Source of the DNA: Dyella_A sp051962475
GTDB lineage: Bacteria > Pseudomonadota > Gammaproteobacteria > Xanthomonadales > Rhodanobacteraceae
Assembly (NCBI RefSeq): GCF_051962475.1
Contig: NZ_JBQCCF010000003.1
Coordinates: 5,801 to 69,800, forward strand
Direction: 5' to 3'
Length of the DNA stretch: 64,000 bases
In this document: in pieces, positions 1-7,901 of the stretch
How the letters are laid out: each line of letters begins with the position of its first letter
How positions within the stretch are numbered: position 1 is the stretch's first letter
Position numbers and translations under genes: made by a program
The notes under the pieces: generated by a model
What the model saw: the letters and a program-made list of their open reading frames with translations, nothing else
Databases searched by the model: none
What the model was told of the DNA's origin: nothing

Positions 1-1815
1 GGCTGCCGAGAGCCCGTACGGCGGTTGGTTGCGGCCGTCATCTTCCGGCGTCGGCGGTTCGGCGGCGATCAGTGGCGTGGACCACCACCGCTCGCGCTGG
101 CGCTTGCGCGCCTTCACCTGGTACATCGCCTGGTCGGCGCGGCGCAGCAGCTGTTCGCCGCTGCCCTTGGCATGGTCGGGAAACAGGGCAATGCCGAGAC
201 TGGCCGCCAGGTGGAAGGTGGCGCCATCGATCTCCAGCGGCTCGCGCAGGCGCTGCCACACCCGCTCCAGCAGCGGCTCCAGCTCGCCCTCGTCGTGCAG
301 GCCTTCGCAGACCAGCACGAATTCGTCGCCGCCCAGGCGTGCCACGTAGTCCTCCGGGCGCAGCGCGCGTTGCAGTCGCTGCGCCACTTCCACCAGCAGA
401 CGATCGCCCACCGCATGGCCGTGGCGGTCGTTGATCGGCTTGAGGTCATCCAGGTCCAGCATGCCAGCGGCGACCAGCCGTTCGTTGCGCTCGGCGCGAG
501 CGATCGCGCACTCCAGGTGCATGTCCAGCGCACGGCGATTGGGCAGCCCGGTAAGCGCATCGTGCAGGGCCAGATAGGTCTGGCGCTGCTGCTCCTCGGA
601 CAGCATCCGCCGACGCTCGTGCTGGCTCAGCGCCAGCCCGGTAGCATCGGCCAGCTCGTCGAGCAGGCGGCACATTTCCTCGTCGAGCGCGTCTTCCTCG
701 CGCGTCACGATCACGAACACCCCCAGCGGGTCCGGACGTGCCGCAGCGCCACCGGTGAGGGGCATGATCGGCCAGCAGCCCATCGCGCCCATCTGGGCCA
801 GTGGCTCGTGCTGCCAGATCGGCGACATGTCCCGGCGCTCGCGCGGCCGCACCCGGACCTGGCGCTCGCGCGACTGCAGCGCCAGCATCGGCACCGTCAA
901 CCCGCTGCCATCGGCCTGCCGCAGCGAGGGCGACAGTGGCTGCAGCGCCGCCGCGATCGGCCCGACCAGGGCGGCACGGCGCAGTTGCGTGGTCTGTGTA
1001 TCGAGGATGTGCACGTCCACCGCGGCGGCACCGGCAATCTCCACCAGCGCTTGCGCCAGCGTGCGGTACACCGCGTCGGGATCGGGCTGGTCGAGCAGCG
1101 CGCGCTGGATCGTGCGCTGCGCATCCCGGTAACGGCTCATGCGGGCGCTTCGTTCCACCAGCGCCTGGTGATCCCAGAAGCGCGCCAGCTCGTCGGCCAG
1201 TCGCTGCGCCCAGTCCAGCAGGTCTTCGCTGAGATCGGCCGAGCCGCCGGCATATACGGCGAGGGTCAGCTGGCCACCATCGCGGGTATCCGCTGCGGCA
1301 GCAATGCAGGAACTGAAACCATGCTGCGCAGCCGCGGCACGCCAGGGCGCGAACATGGGTGCATCGATGGATACCGCCTGCGCCCGATGCTCGCGCAGCG
1401 CGATGCCCACCGGGCCGCTGCCACCGGCATCGTCGGCGCGGTTGCTCAGGTGCAGTTCGGCAGCGTAATCGGACTGCGGCCCGGCCGCGGCCAGCACCTG
1501 CACCACCACCTCATTCGGGGCACGGCGGCCGATCCACACCAGCGGCAGGCTCATGGTGGCGGCGAGGATGCGCGCGATCTCGACCACCGCCAGGCGACGG
1601 TCGTAGCCGGGCGCGGTGTGCAGCAAGGTGAGGGTTTCGGCGACGCTCTGGTAGAAGCGCGAACGCAGCTCGACATGCGCCGCCCGCAGAGGCCCGCCGG
1701 CAGCTCCCACCGGGCCGCTCATCCCCGCTTCCTGTTCGCCGGATTCCACGTCGACCGCCATGCGTGCCTGCTGATGCCTCGTCGCCCTGTCCCCATCGGT
1801 GTCCATCGCCGCCAT
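1..1815 (-). CDS. GAF/GGDEF diguanylate cyclase, C-terminus cut by window edge
   Basis: Likely makes cyclic di-GMP from two GTP. The minus frame is open from the window edge to about 1815. The N-terminal part (DNA about 1200-1740) reads as a GAF-like sensor, and a second GAF-like stretch lies near 700-1130. The GGDEF domain follows, with DALTGLPNRRALD as its entry motif. The active-site GGDEF is intact at 319-333 and is preceded by RPED five residues upstream, an RxxD inhibitory I-site. The last visible residues are a Pro-rich linker, so another domain could follow outside the window. Start is uncertain: in-frame ATGs lie at 1815, 1806 and 1761, none with a strong Shine-Dalgarno. No transmembrane segment is visible, so it is probably cytosolic. 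Confidence 0.85.
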   Translation of the reverse strand, partial: MAAMDTDGDRATRHQQARMAVDVESGEQEAGMSGPVGAAGGPLRAAHVELRSRFYQSVAETLTLLHTAPGYDRRLAVVEIARILAATMSLPLVWIGRRAPNEVVVQVLAAAGPQSDYAAELHLSNRADDAGGSGPVGIALREHRAQAVSIDAPMFAPWRAAAAQHGFSSCIAAAADTRDGGQLTLAVYAGGSADLSEDLLDWAQRLADELARFWDHQALVERSARMSRYRDAQRTIQRALLDQPDPDAVYRTLAQALVEIAGAAAVDVHILDTQTTQLRRAALVGPIAAALQPLSPSLRQADGSGLTVPMLALQSRERQVRVRPRERRDMSPIWQHEPLAQMGAMGCWPIMPLTGGAAARPDPLGVFVIVTREEDALDEEMCRLLDELADATGLALSQHERRRMLSEEQQRQTYLALHDALTGLPNRRALDMHLECAIARAERNERLVAAGMLDLDDLKPINDRHGHAVGDRLLVEVAQRLQRALRPEDYVARLGGDEFVLVCEGLHDEGELEPLLERVWQRLREPLEIDGATFHLAASLGIALFPDHAKGSGEQLLRRADQAMYQVKARKRQRERWWSTPLIAAEPPTPEDDGRNQPPYGLSAA

Positions 1816-2013
1816 CGATCGCCGCGCTCATCGATTGCATGCGAAGCATCCGCCTCTGCCGCAATCCGGCTTATCGTCATTCTCCGGTGGCACTTGAACC
1901 CGGCCGTGGGCGTCCGGCCCGCGCTGTGTCGGCGATCATACGCCCGGCATCGGCGCCGCGTGCCAGACTGGCCGCTGCCGGCGCCTGCCAGGGCGACAAG
2001 CAAGGGAGGGGGC

Positions 2014-2658
2014 ATGGATCAGGGGAGCCACGGCGCGTCGGCCCGTTTTGGGCTGATCCTGCTGGCGCTGTTCGCGCTGGCCACTGCGGCACTCGGCATC
2101 GCGCCGCGCTACCGCCAGGACTGGCTGCTGGAAAACATCGTCGTGCTGGTGGCCGCGCCGCTGCTGGTGATCGGCTGGCGGCGGCTGGCCTTCTCGCGCA
2201 GCGCCTACCTGGCGCTGTTCGTCTTCCTGCTGCTGCACGAGGTGGGCGCGCACTACACCTATTCGGAGGTGCCCTACGACGAGGCGTTCGCCTGGCTCAC
2301 CGGCCATTCGCTCAATGGGCTGCTGGGGCTGCATCGAAATCACTTCGACCGGGCGGTGCATTTCCTCTATGGCATGCTGGTGACGCCCATGGCGATAGAG
2401 CTGTTCGCGCATCGGGCGCCGCCGCGCGGCATCTGGCGCTGGATCCTGCCTGTGTGTTTCGTGATGTCCCACTCGGTGGTGTACGAGCTGGTGGAATGGC
2501 TGGCCGCGCTGCGCTTCGGCGGCGAGCTGGGCACGGCCTACCTCGGCACCCAGGGCGATCCCTGGGACGCCCAGCAGGACATGGCGCTGGCCGCGCTGGG
2601 CAGCGTGCTGTCGATGACCGTGCTGGCCCTGCGGGCCGGCCGCGTGCGGACGGATTGA
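2014..2658 (+). CDS. DUF2238 (YjdF-like) integral membrane protein
   Basis: A 214-residue polytopic inner-membrane protein with about six hydrophobic segments. The conserved central part includes HEVGAHYTY and YEVP-like residues followed by RNHFDRAVHF, and a later YELVEWLAA and QGDPWDAQQDM, which match the DUF2238/YjdF family. Biochemical function is unknown for the family. The ATG at 2014 is preceded by a strong GGGAGGGGG Shine-Dalgarno, so longer upstream readings in this frame are rejected. Its TGA stop lies inside the Crp/Fnr-type palindrome at 2655-2668 that serves the next gene. Confidence 0.85.
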   Translation: MDQGSHGASARFGLILLALFALATAALGIAPRYRQDWLLENIVVLVAAPLLVIGWRRLAFSRSAYLALFVFLLLHEVGAHYTYSEVPYDEAFAWLTGHSLNGLLGLHRNHFDRAVHFLYGMLVTPMAIELFAHRAPPRGIWRWILPVCFVMSHSVVYELVEWLAALRFGGELGTAYLGTQGDPWDAQQDMALAALGSVLSMTVLALRAGRVRTD

Positions 2659-2668
2659 CCGTCGTCAA
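2655..2668 (+). promoter_or_regulatory. FNR/ANR-type binding site upstream of CBS gene
   Basis: TTGACCGTCGTCAA, with perfectly symmetric TTGAC/GTCAA arms. A candidate -10 (TAGGCT, 2690-2695) begins 21 nt after it and no good -35 is seen, which fits class II activation with the site centred near -41. It overlaps the stop codon of the DUF2238 gene and lies 55 nt before the CBS start. Confidence 0.65.
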
Positions 2669-2722
2669 CCTGCTGGCCGCGGTGGCGCCTAGGCTGGATC
2701 CGTCACAGCGGGAATCACCGCC

Positions 2723-3169
2723 ATGCGCGCCTCGGACATCGGAATCGCCCGCGTCATCCACGCTCCCGCCACGCTCAGCGTGCGCGACGCGGCCAGCCTG
2801 ATGCGCCGCCAGCAGGTGGGGTGCCTGGTGGTGTCGCGCGAGCTGCCTTCCGGGCCGGTGCCGGTGGGCATGGTCACCGACCGAGACCTGGTTACCGAGG
2901 CCATCGCCGCGGCGCGCGATCTCGACATCACCACGCTGGGCGAGGTGATGTCCGCACCGCTGGCCGTGTGTCCCGCGGACGCGACGCTGGCCGAGGTGGT
3001 GGGCATCCTGCGCGGCAGCGGCGTGCGCCGGCTGCCGCTGGTGGACGGCGATGGCCGCCTGGTCGGGTTGGTCAGCGCGGACGACGTGCTGGTTGCGCTC
3101 AACGAGTTGCTGGGGCGACTGGCCGAGGCCATGATGGTCGAGCCCCTGCTCGACCGCAGCTATACCTGA
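2723..3169 (+). CDS. tandem CBS-domain protein
   Basis: A 148-residue cytosolic protein made almost entirely of two CBS motifs (about residues 8-65 and 75-135), with VGMVTDRDLV and LVGLVSADDVL as the end signatures of each repeat. Stand-alone CBS pairs usually bind adenine nucleotides and act as energy sensors; the partner is not evident here. It follows a Crp/Fnr-type palindrome and sits 13 nt ahead of an L,D-transpeptidase gene, so the two are probably co-transcribed. Small CBS proteins of this type are commonly found among ANR-controlled genes in proteobacteria. Confidence 0.88.
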   Translation: MRASDIGIARVIHAPATLSVRDAASLMRRQQVGCLVVSRELPSGPVPVGMVTDRDLVTEAIAAARDLDITTLGEVMSAPLAVCPADATLAEVVGILRGSGVRRLPLVDGDGRLVGLVSADDVLVALNELLGRLAEAMMVEPLLDRSYT

Positions 3170-3182
3170 GCGCGTTGTACCC

Positions 3183-4244
3183 ATGTCCCGATTCCGGCGC
3201 CCTGCATTCCGCCACCTGCCTGTCCTGATCCTCTGCGCGGTGCTGGCAACGCTCTCGCTCGGCGCGATCCGCGCGGCCGGCAGCACGCGCTTCTTCTGGC
3301 ACCCGGAGATCGCGCCCAACGGCCCGGTGGTGGTCGTGGTGAGCCTGGACGAGCAGAACATCTACGTGTACCGCAACGGCGTGGCGATCGGCGTCGGGCC
3401 GATCAGCTCGGGCAAGCCCGGCTACGAGACACCGCCGGGGGTGTACAGCATCCTGCAGAAGGAGCGCGAGCACCGCTCCAATCTCTACGACGACGCACCG
3501 ATGCCGTACATGCAGCGGCTCACCTGGGACGGCATCGCCCTGCACGGCGGCACCCTGCCCGGCCATCCGGCCTCGCACGGCTGCGTGCGCCTGCCCCAGG
3601 CCTTCGCCGAGAAACTGTTCGCGATCACCCAGCGCGGCGGCATTGTGGTGGTGGCCGACGCGCGCATCTCGCCCGAACGCATCGCCCACCCGGCTGCGGT
3701 GGCGCCGATCGACCTGAGCGGTGCGCCGATGTCGCCCGCCACGGTGGCAGTGCCGGACGCCTCCGGCACCACGTCGCCCGCCATCGCGCCGTCCAACGTG
3801 GAGGCGACGCCGGTCAGCGTGGTGGTGAGCACCTCCGACCGCGCCGTCTATGTGCTTCGCGGCGGACTGCTGGTGGACAGCTCGCCACTCGTCCAGGTGG
3901 CCGATCCGGCCCCCTCCGGCATTGTGCTTTACGTGATGACCGGCACCCGCCTCGGCGCGCCCGAGGCCGCGTTCGGCGCGAAACTGCCGAACTGGTCGGC
4001 CTACCGCATTTTGGGAGATGGCGCGGCGCCCGAACCTGGCGAGATGGCCAGCCACCTGCATGTTCCGGAGGCGTTCGGCGCCCGCCTGCAGCGGGCCCTG
4101 GTGCCAGGCTCCACGGTGCTGGTGACCGACCTCCCCGGCTACGGCAATCCTGCCGGACCGCCCTATGCCAAGCTGCTCGAATCGGAGCCGGCCAGCGGCC
4201 CCGGCCCAGGCGCGAAGCCGGTCACGAATCACGGAAGCCGCTGA
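3183..4244 (+). CDS. L,D-transpeptidase, YkuD family, with C-terminal extension
   Basis: A 353-residue exported protein. Residues 1-32 form an uncleaved anchor or signal peptide (RHLPVLILCAVLATLSLGA). The YkuD domain spans about 45-160 and carries the catalytic motif with His121-Gly122 and SHGCVRL at 131-137, nucleophile Cys134. These enzymes form 3-3 crosslinks in peptidoglycan or attach proteins to it in the periplasm. A Pro/Ala/Thr-rich linker leads to a second region (about 215-345) of unknown function that lacks a second catalytic Cys. It follows the CBS gene closely and is itself followed by a second L,D-transpeptidase from a different subfamily. Confidence 0.88.
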   Translation: MSRFRRPAFRHLPVLILCAVLATLSLGAIRAAGSTRFFWHPEIAPNGPVVVVVSLDEQNIYVYRNGVAIGVGPISSGKPGYETPPGVYSILQKEREHRSNLYDDAPMPYMQRLTWDGIALHGGTLPGHPASHGCVRLPQAFAEKLFAITQRGGIVVVADARISPERIAHPAAVAPIDLSGAPMSPATVAVPDASGTTSPAIAPSNVEATPVSVVVSTSDRAVYVLRGGLLVDSSPLVQVADPAPSGIVLYVMTGTRLGAPEAAFGAKLPNWSAYRILGDGAAPEPGEMASHLHVPEAFGARLQRALVPGSTVLVTDLPGYGNPAGPPYAKLLESEPASGPGPGAKPVTNHGSR

Positions 4245-4326
4245 CTGTGTTCAGTTTTCCCTGACAAATCGTTCAGCTTGCGCCGGACAGACTGCCGTTC
4301 GTCTCTGCCGTCTGCGGTCATCCCCG

Positions 4327-5088
4327 ATGTCGATCCTCGCCCCTCGCACCCTGGTGCGTCGCGTGCTCCCCGTTGTGTCCCTGCTCTTCATGCTGCCGCT
4401 GGCTGGCCGTGCCGCGGCCCCGCCGCCCCCGAGCGCCGGTGACCTGGCCGCCGCGCTGTCCCGCGCGGCACCGGCGGCCGACCCCAAGGTGATCGCCCTG
4501 GCGACCCGCGCGCTGCAATGCGTGCAGAAGGCGATGCCGACGCGCACGCTCAGCGTGATCGACTACTCGCGCCCGTCCACCGAGCCCCGCCTGTGGGTGT
4601 TCGACGTGAACCAGCGCACCCTGTTGTTCAAGGAGTGGGTGGCGCACGGGCGCAACAGTGGCGACAACCTCACCGAACGTTTTTCCAATGTGCCGGGCAG
4701 CCTGATGTCCAGCCTCGGCACCTTCGTCACCGACGGCACCTACCAGGGTCACAATGGCTACTCGTTGCGGCTGAAGGGCCTGGACGACGGCTTCAACGAC
4801 AACGCCGAGAGCCGCGCCATCGTGATCCACGGCGCCAACTACGTGAGCCCGGCGTTCGCCAAGACGCAGGGACGGATCGGTCGCAGCTGGGGCTGTCCGG
4901 CGGTGCGCGCCGGCGTGGCGCACAAACTGATCGACGCGATCCGCGAGCGTTCGGTGGTATTCGCCTACTATCCAGACCAGCGCTGGCTGAGCCACGCCGC
5001 CACGCTGGGTGACTGCGGCACCAGCGTCACCGCCAGCCTCAACGGCGGCGGTGGCCGAACCAGCACGCGCGCCGCGCTCAGCCCCTGA
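4327..5088 (+). CDS. murein L,D-transpeptidase catalytic-domain protein (YkuD_2 type)
   Basis: A 253-residue protein with a signal peptide (about residues 1-31, ending GRAAA). The catalytic region shows IVIHGANYV with His168-Gly169 and RSWGCPAV with Cys190, the pattern of the YkuD_2 branch rather than classical SHGCVRL. The expected role is periplasmic peptidoglycan modification. The ATG at 4327 precedes a clean signal peptide; an upstream in-frame ATG at 4165 would overlap the previous gene by 80 nt and place non-signal residues ahead, so it is rejected. It is convergent with the Usp gene, with only 12 nt between the stops. Confidence 0.85.
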   Translation: MSILAPRTLVRRVLPVVSLLFMLPLAGRAAAPPPPSAGDLAAALSRAAPAADPKVIALATRALQCVQKAMPTRTLSVIDYSRPSTEPRLWVFDVNQRTLLFKEWVAHGRNSGDNLTERFSNVPGSLMSSLGTFVTDGTYQGHNGYSLRLKGLDDGFNDNAESRAIVIHGANYVSPAFAKTQGRIGRSWGCPAVRAGVAHKLIDAIRERSVVFAYYPDQRWLSHAATLGDCGTSVTASLNGGGGRTSTRAALSP

Positions 5089-5100
5089 TGGCAATGGCGC

Positions 5101-5901
5101 TCAGTGCGCCATCAGCAGCGGCAGATGGGTGTGGTCGAGCACGTGGCGCGTGGCCCCGCCAAGTACCAGTTCGCTGAGTCGCGAACGGCCCCACGCACCC
5201 ATCACCAGCAGGTCGGCATCCATCGCGCGGGCTTCGTCGAGCAGCGCCTTGCCGGTATGGGGCGAATCGTCGAAGCGCTCCCACTCCACCGTCACACCCT
5301 GCCGGGCCAGCCAGGCGCGCAGCGGCAAGGCCGGTGGCGCCAGTCCCGGCAGGCCGGTGCGCTCGCCATCGAGCACGCGCACCTTGCTGGCCCGCTGCAG
5401 CAGCGGCAGCGCCGCCTTCACCGCATCGGCGGCCTCGCCCGAGCCGTTCCAGGCGATCAGCACGCGTTCGAGCGTGGCCGGGCCCTGCCAGGTTTCCGGC
5501 ACCAGCAGCATCGGCGCCGCATCGCCGAACAGGGTGCGGGTGATGTTGTCGAAGCCGATCGGTGAATCGGGGTTCTTCACCGGCAGGTCGGTCACGATGA
5601 ACTGCGCCAGGCGCGAACGCTTGGCCAGGATCGGCACGTAACTGCCGCGCAGCACCTCCCACTCGCCCTGCACGCCGTAGCGTTCGCACAGGCTGCGCCA
5701 CCAGCCGGCATGCGCCTGCGCGGCGCGCTCTTCGGTATCGAGCAGGGCCATCGCCTCGGGCATGGTCATGATCGGCGGATACACCGCCACCACGTGCATG
5801 CCGGTGACGAAGGCGCCCAGCCGATGCGCCGTGGCCATGCCAACGACGTTGGCGGAGGCATCGTCGTCCATCCGTTCGACGTTGATGATGAGATCGAGCA
5901 T
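5101..5901 (-). CDS. universal stress protein, UspA family
   Basis: A 266-residue cytosolic protein whose C-terminal half is a typical Usp domain: DADLLVMGAWGRSRLSEL followed by LGGATRHVL, the G-x2-G-x9-G(S/T) nucleotide loop. The N-terminal half is a degenerate Usp-like fold, so this is a tandem Usp. The start at 5901 has a GAGGA Shine-Dalgarno seven bases upstream. A longer open reading in the same frame extends into the transporter gene and is an artefact. Its promoter region carries a Crp/Fnr-type palindrome at 5962-5975, implying induction when oxygen is low. Confidence 0.9.
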   Translation of the reverse strand: MLDLIINVERMDDDASANVVGMATAHRLGAFVTGMHVVAVYPPIMTMPEAMALLDTEERAAQAHAGWWRSLCERYGVQGEWEVLRGSYVPILAKRSRLAQFIVTDLPVKNPDSPIGFDNITRTLFGDAAPMLLVPETWQGPATLERVLIAWNGSGEAADAVKAALPLLQRASKVRVLDGERTGLPGLAPPALPLRAWLARQGVTVEWERFDDSPHTGKALLDEARAMDADLLVMGAWGRSRLSELVLGGATRHVLDHTHLPLLMAH

Positions 5902-5961
5902 GGCGGTCCTCGCTTGGCGTCGGGTGTCGGTGCGATTGTGCTGCGTACCGCCGGTCGCGCC

Positions 5962-5975
5962 TTGACCGACGTCAA
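5962..5975 (-). promoter_or_regulatory. FNR/ANR-type binding site upstream of usp (5901)
   Basis: The palindrome reads TTGACGTCGGTCAA on the minus strand, with symmetric arms. Exactly 21 nt downstream is a CACAAT -10 candidate (5940-5935). The site lies in the short gap between the transporter stop (5988) and the Usp start (5901). Confidence 0.65.
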
Positions 5976-5987
5976 GCCCGATGCCGC

Positions 5988-7265
5988 TCAGCGCCAGAAC
6001 GGCAGCATCGCCACCACCACCGCGGCCATCGCCAGCGTCGCCAGCCAGCCCAGCCAGCGCAGCGGGCGGGAAATCACCAGGTCGCCCATTACCGAACGCC
6101 GCGAGGCCATCGCCATGATCCCGGCCATCAGCGGCACCGCGATCACCCCGTTGAGCACCGCCGACCAGAACAGCATGCGGATTGGGTTGATCGACGAGCG
6201 GCTGAGCAGCAGGCCCAGCAGCATCGCCCCCACCAGGATCAGGTAGAACAGCCGCGCCTCGCCCGGGCGGCGCCCCAGCCCCTCGGACCAGTCGAACACC
6301 TCGGCCACGGCATACGCCGCCGAGCCGGCCAGCACCGGCAGCGCCAGCAGGCCGGTGCCGAGGATGCCCAGCGCGAAGACTGCGCCCGCGAACGGCCCGG
6401 CCAGCGGACGCAGCGCGCGGGCCGCGTCGGCCGAGCTCTGGATGTCGGTGACGCCATGCGGATGCAGCACCACGGCCGCGGTGAGCATGATGAAGAACGC
6501 CACAGCGTTGGAATACACCATGCCCACCGCCGTATCGAAGCGGATGCGGCCGAACGCACCGGGCGCGGCGAGCGGCATCTCGCGCAGCGGCGGCTGCCCG
6601 GCGGCGAGTTCTTCCTCGACCTCCTGCGAGGCTTGCCAGAAGAACACGTAGGGGCTGATCGTGGTGCCGAAGATCGCCACCAGCATCAGCAGATAGCCGC
6701 GATCCGGCACCCAGTGCGGCCAGACCATCGCGGCCACCACCGCGCGCCAAGGCACATCGACCACCATCGCGGTAAGCACGTAGGCGAACAGGCTCAGGGT
6801 GAGCAGGCGCAGCACCGGCGCGTAGCGCGGAAACGGCACCGCCACCTCCAGCGTCATTGACAGCAGCGACAGCCCCAGTGCGTACGCCGCGGGCGTGCCG
6901 CCGAGCAGCATCGCCGCCGCCTCGCCGATCGCGCCGATGTCGGCGGCCAGGTTGAACACGTTGGCGCCCAGCAGCAGCCCCACCAGCACCGCCGTCAGCC
7001 AGCGCGGGAAGTGCCGTCGCATGTTGGCCGCCAGCCCTCGCCCGGTCACTCGCCCCACCTCGGCGCTGACCATCTGGATGCCGATCATCAGCGGCAGCGT
7101 GAGATACAGCGACCATAACGGCGCCAGTCCGAACTGGGCACCGGCCTGCGAATACGTGGCGATGCCGCTGGGATCGTCGTCCGCCGCGCCGGCGATCAGG
7201 CCCGCGCCCAGTCGTCGCGACAGCGACGCCGGGCGCTCGGACGAAGCGGAATCGGATGGCGGCAC
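5988..7265 (-). CDS. Nramp-related divalent metal transporter
   Basis: A 425-residue polytopic inner-membrane protein with about eleven hydrophobic helices, recognisable as Nramp/SLC11 by AGAADDDPSGIATY in helix 1. The canonical helix-1 metal motif DPGN reads DPSG here (Asp31 to Gly34), and the helix-6 MPHN position reads SPYV (residues 204-207), so it belongs to a divergent branch with uncertain substrate. The GTG at 7265 with AGGAG seven bases upstream is preferred over the TTG at 7301, because a TATGAT -10 at 7296-7291 would otherwise lie inside the coding sequence. Expression is probably under the shared palindrome at 7319-7332. Confidence 0.85.
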   Translation of the reverse strand: MPPSDSASSERPASLSRRLGAGLIAGAADDDPSGIATYSQAGAQFGLAPLWSLYLTLPLMIGIQMVSAEVGRVTGRGLAANMRRHFPRWLTAVLVGLLLGANVFNLAADIGAIGEAAAMLLGGTPAAYALGLSLLSMTLEVAVPFPRYAPVLRLLTLSLFAYVLTAMVVDVPWRAVVAAMVWPHWVPDRGYLLMLVAIFGTTISPYVFFWQASQEVEEELAAGQPPLREMPLAAPGAFGRIRFDTAVGMVYSNAVAFFIMLTAAVVLHPHGVTDIQSSADAARALRPLAGPFAGAVFALGILGTGLLALPVLAGSAAYAVAEVFDWSEGLGRRPGEARLFYLILVGAMLLGLLLSRSSINPIRMLFWSAVLNGVIAVPLMAGIMAMASRRSVMGDLVISRPLRWLGWLATLAMAAVVVAMLPFWR

Positions 7266-7318
7266 GAACGACTCCTGGCGATCAGGAAAGATCATAGACA
7301 AACCGAGGCGCCTCCGGC

Positions 7319-7332
7319 TTGACGTCCATCAA
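7319..7332. promoter_or_regulatory. shared FNR/ANR-type site between divergent transporter and usp genes
   Basis: TTGACGTCCATCAA. Reading leftward there is a perfect TATGAT (7296-7291) after 22 nt, serving the Nramp-like gene. Reading rightward there is a weak CACGCT (7355-7360) after 22 nt, serving the Usp/P-type ATPase pair. Both spacings match a class II FNR promoter. Confidence 0.65.
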
Positions 7333-7394
7333 GGCGCCCTCGGCGCGCGCGCTCCACGCTTGGACTACTTGCCAATGTCTTGCGGGAGTCGACC

Positions 7395-7832
7395 ATGTTC
7401 AAGCATCTGCTGGTTCCCACCGACGGTTCCGAGCTGTCGGTCCGTGCGGCCACGACGGCCATCGAGCTGGCGCGTACCTGCCACGCGCGCATCCACGCCC
7501 TGCATGTGGTGCCGCCGTTTCATACCGTGTCGTACATGGCCGAAATGCTGGCGGCCACCGAGCTCACCTACACGCAGGAATCGATCGCCCGCGCCGAGCG
7601 CTACCTCGCCGACATCCGCGACCTGGCGGCCAAGGCCGGCGTGACTTGCGACACCAGCTACGTGCTGGACGACCGCCCGCACCAGGCCATCGCGCAGACG
7701 GCCACCGACAAGCACTGCGACCTGATCGTGATGGCCTCGCATGGCTGGCGCGGGCTCAATCGGCTGCTGCTCGGCAGCGAGACGCACAAGGTGCTGCTGA
7801 AGTCGAACGTGCCGGTGCTGGTGTGCCACTGA
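7395..7832 (+). CDS. universal stress protein, UspA family, single domain
   Basis: A 145-residue single-domain Usp starting MFKHLLVPTDGS. The nucleotide-binding loop is intact (VMASHGWRGLNRLLLGS), so ATP binding is plausible. The ATG at 7395 has GGGAG six bases upstream; an in-frame TTG at 7380 is rejected. It is followed after 69 nt by the P-type ATPase gene in the same direction and probably shares its transcript. It is controlled from the palindrome at 7319-7332. Confidence 0.92.
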   Translation: MFKHLLVPTDGSELSVRAATTAIELARTCHARIHALHVVPPFHTVSYMAEMLAATELTYTQESIARAERYLADIRDLAAKAGVTCDTSYVLDDRPHQAIAQTATDKHCDLIVMASHGWRGLNRLLLGSETHKVLLKSNVPVLVCH

Positions 7833-7901
7833 GCGCTGCGGGTGGATGATGCACCGATGCATGCCGGCAGCGGGCCGGCGCGATCCTCCACGGAGCCGGG
7901 C

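Noticed and set aside
25..2658. Long plus-strand open frame of 877 codons
   Set aside because: Antisense of the GGDEF gene. Gln/Arg/His-rich with no domain; only its last 214 codons (DUF2238) are real.
5101..7116. Minus frame of 671 codons joining transporter region to Usp
   Set aside because: The upstream part is out of frame with the Nramp-like gene and low complexity; the Usp begins at 5901 with a good Shine-Dalgarno.
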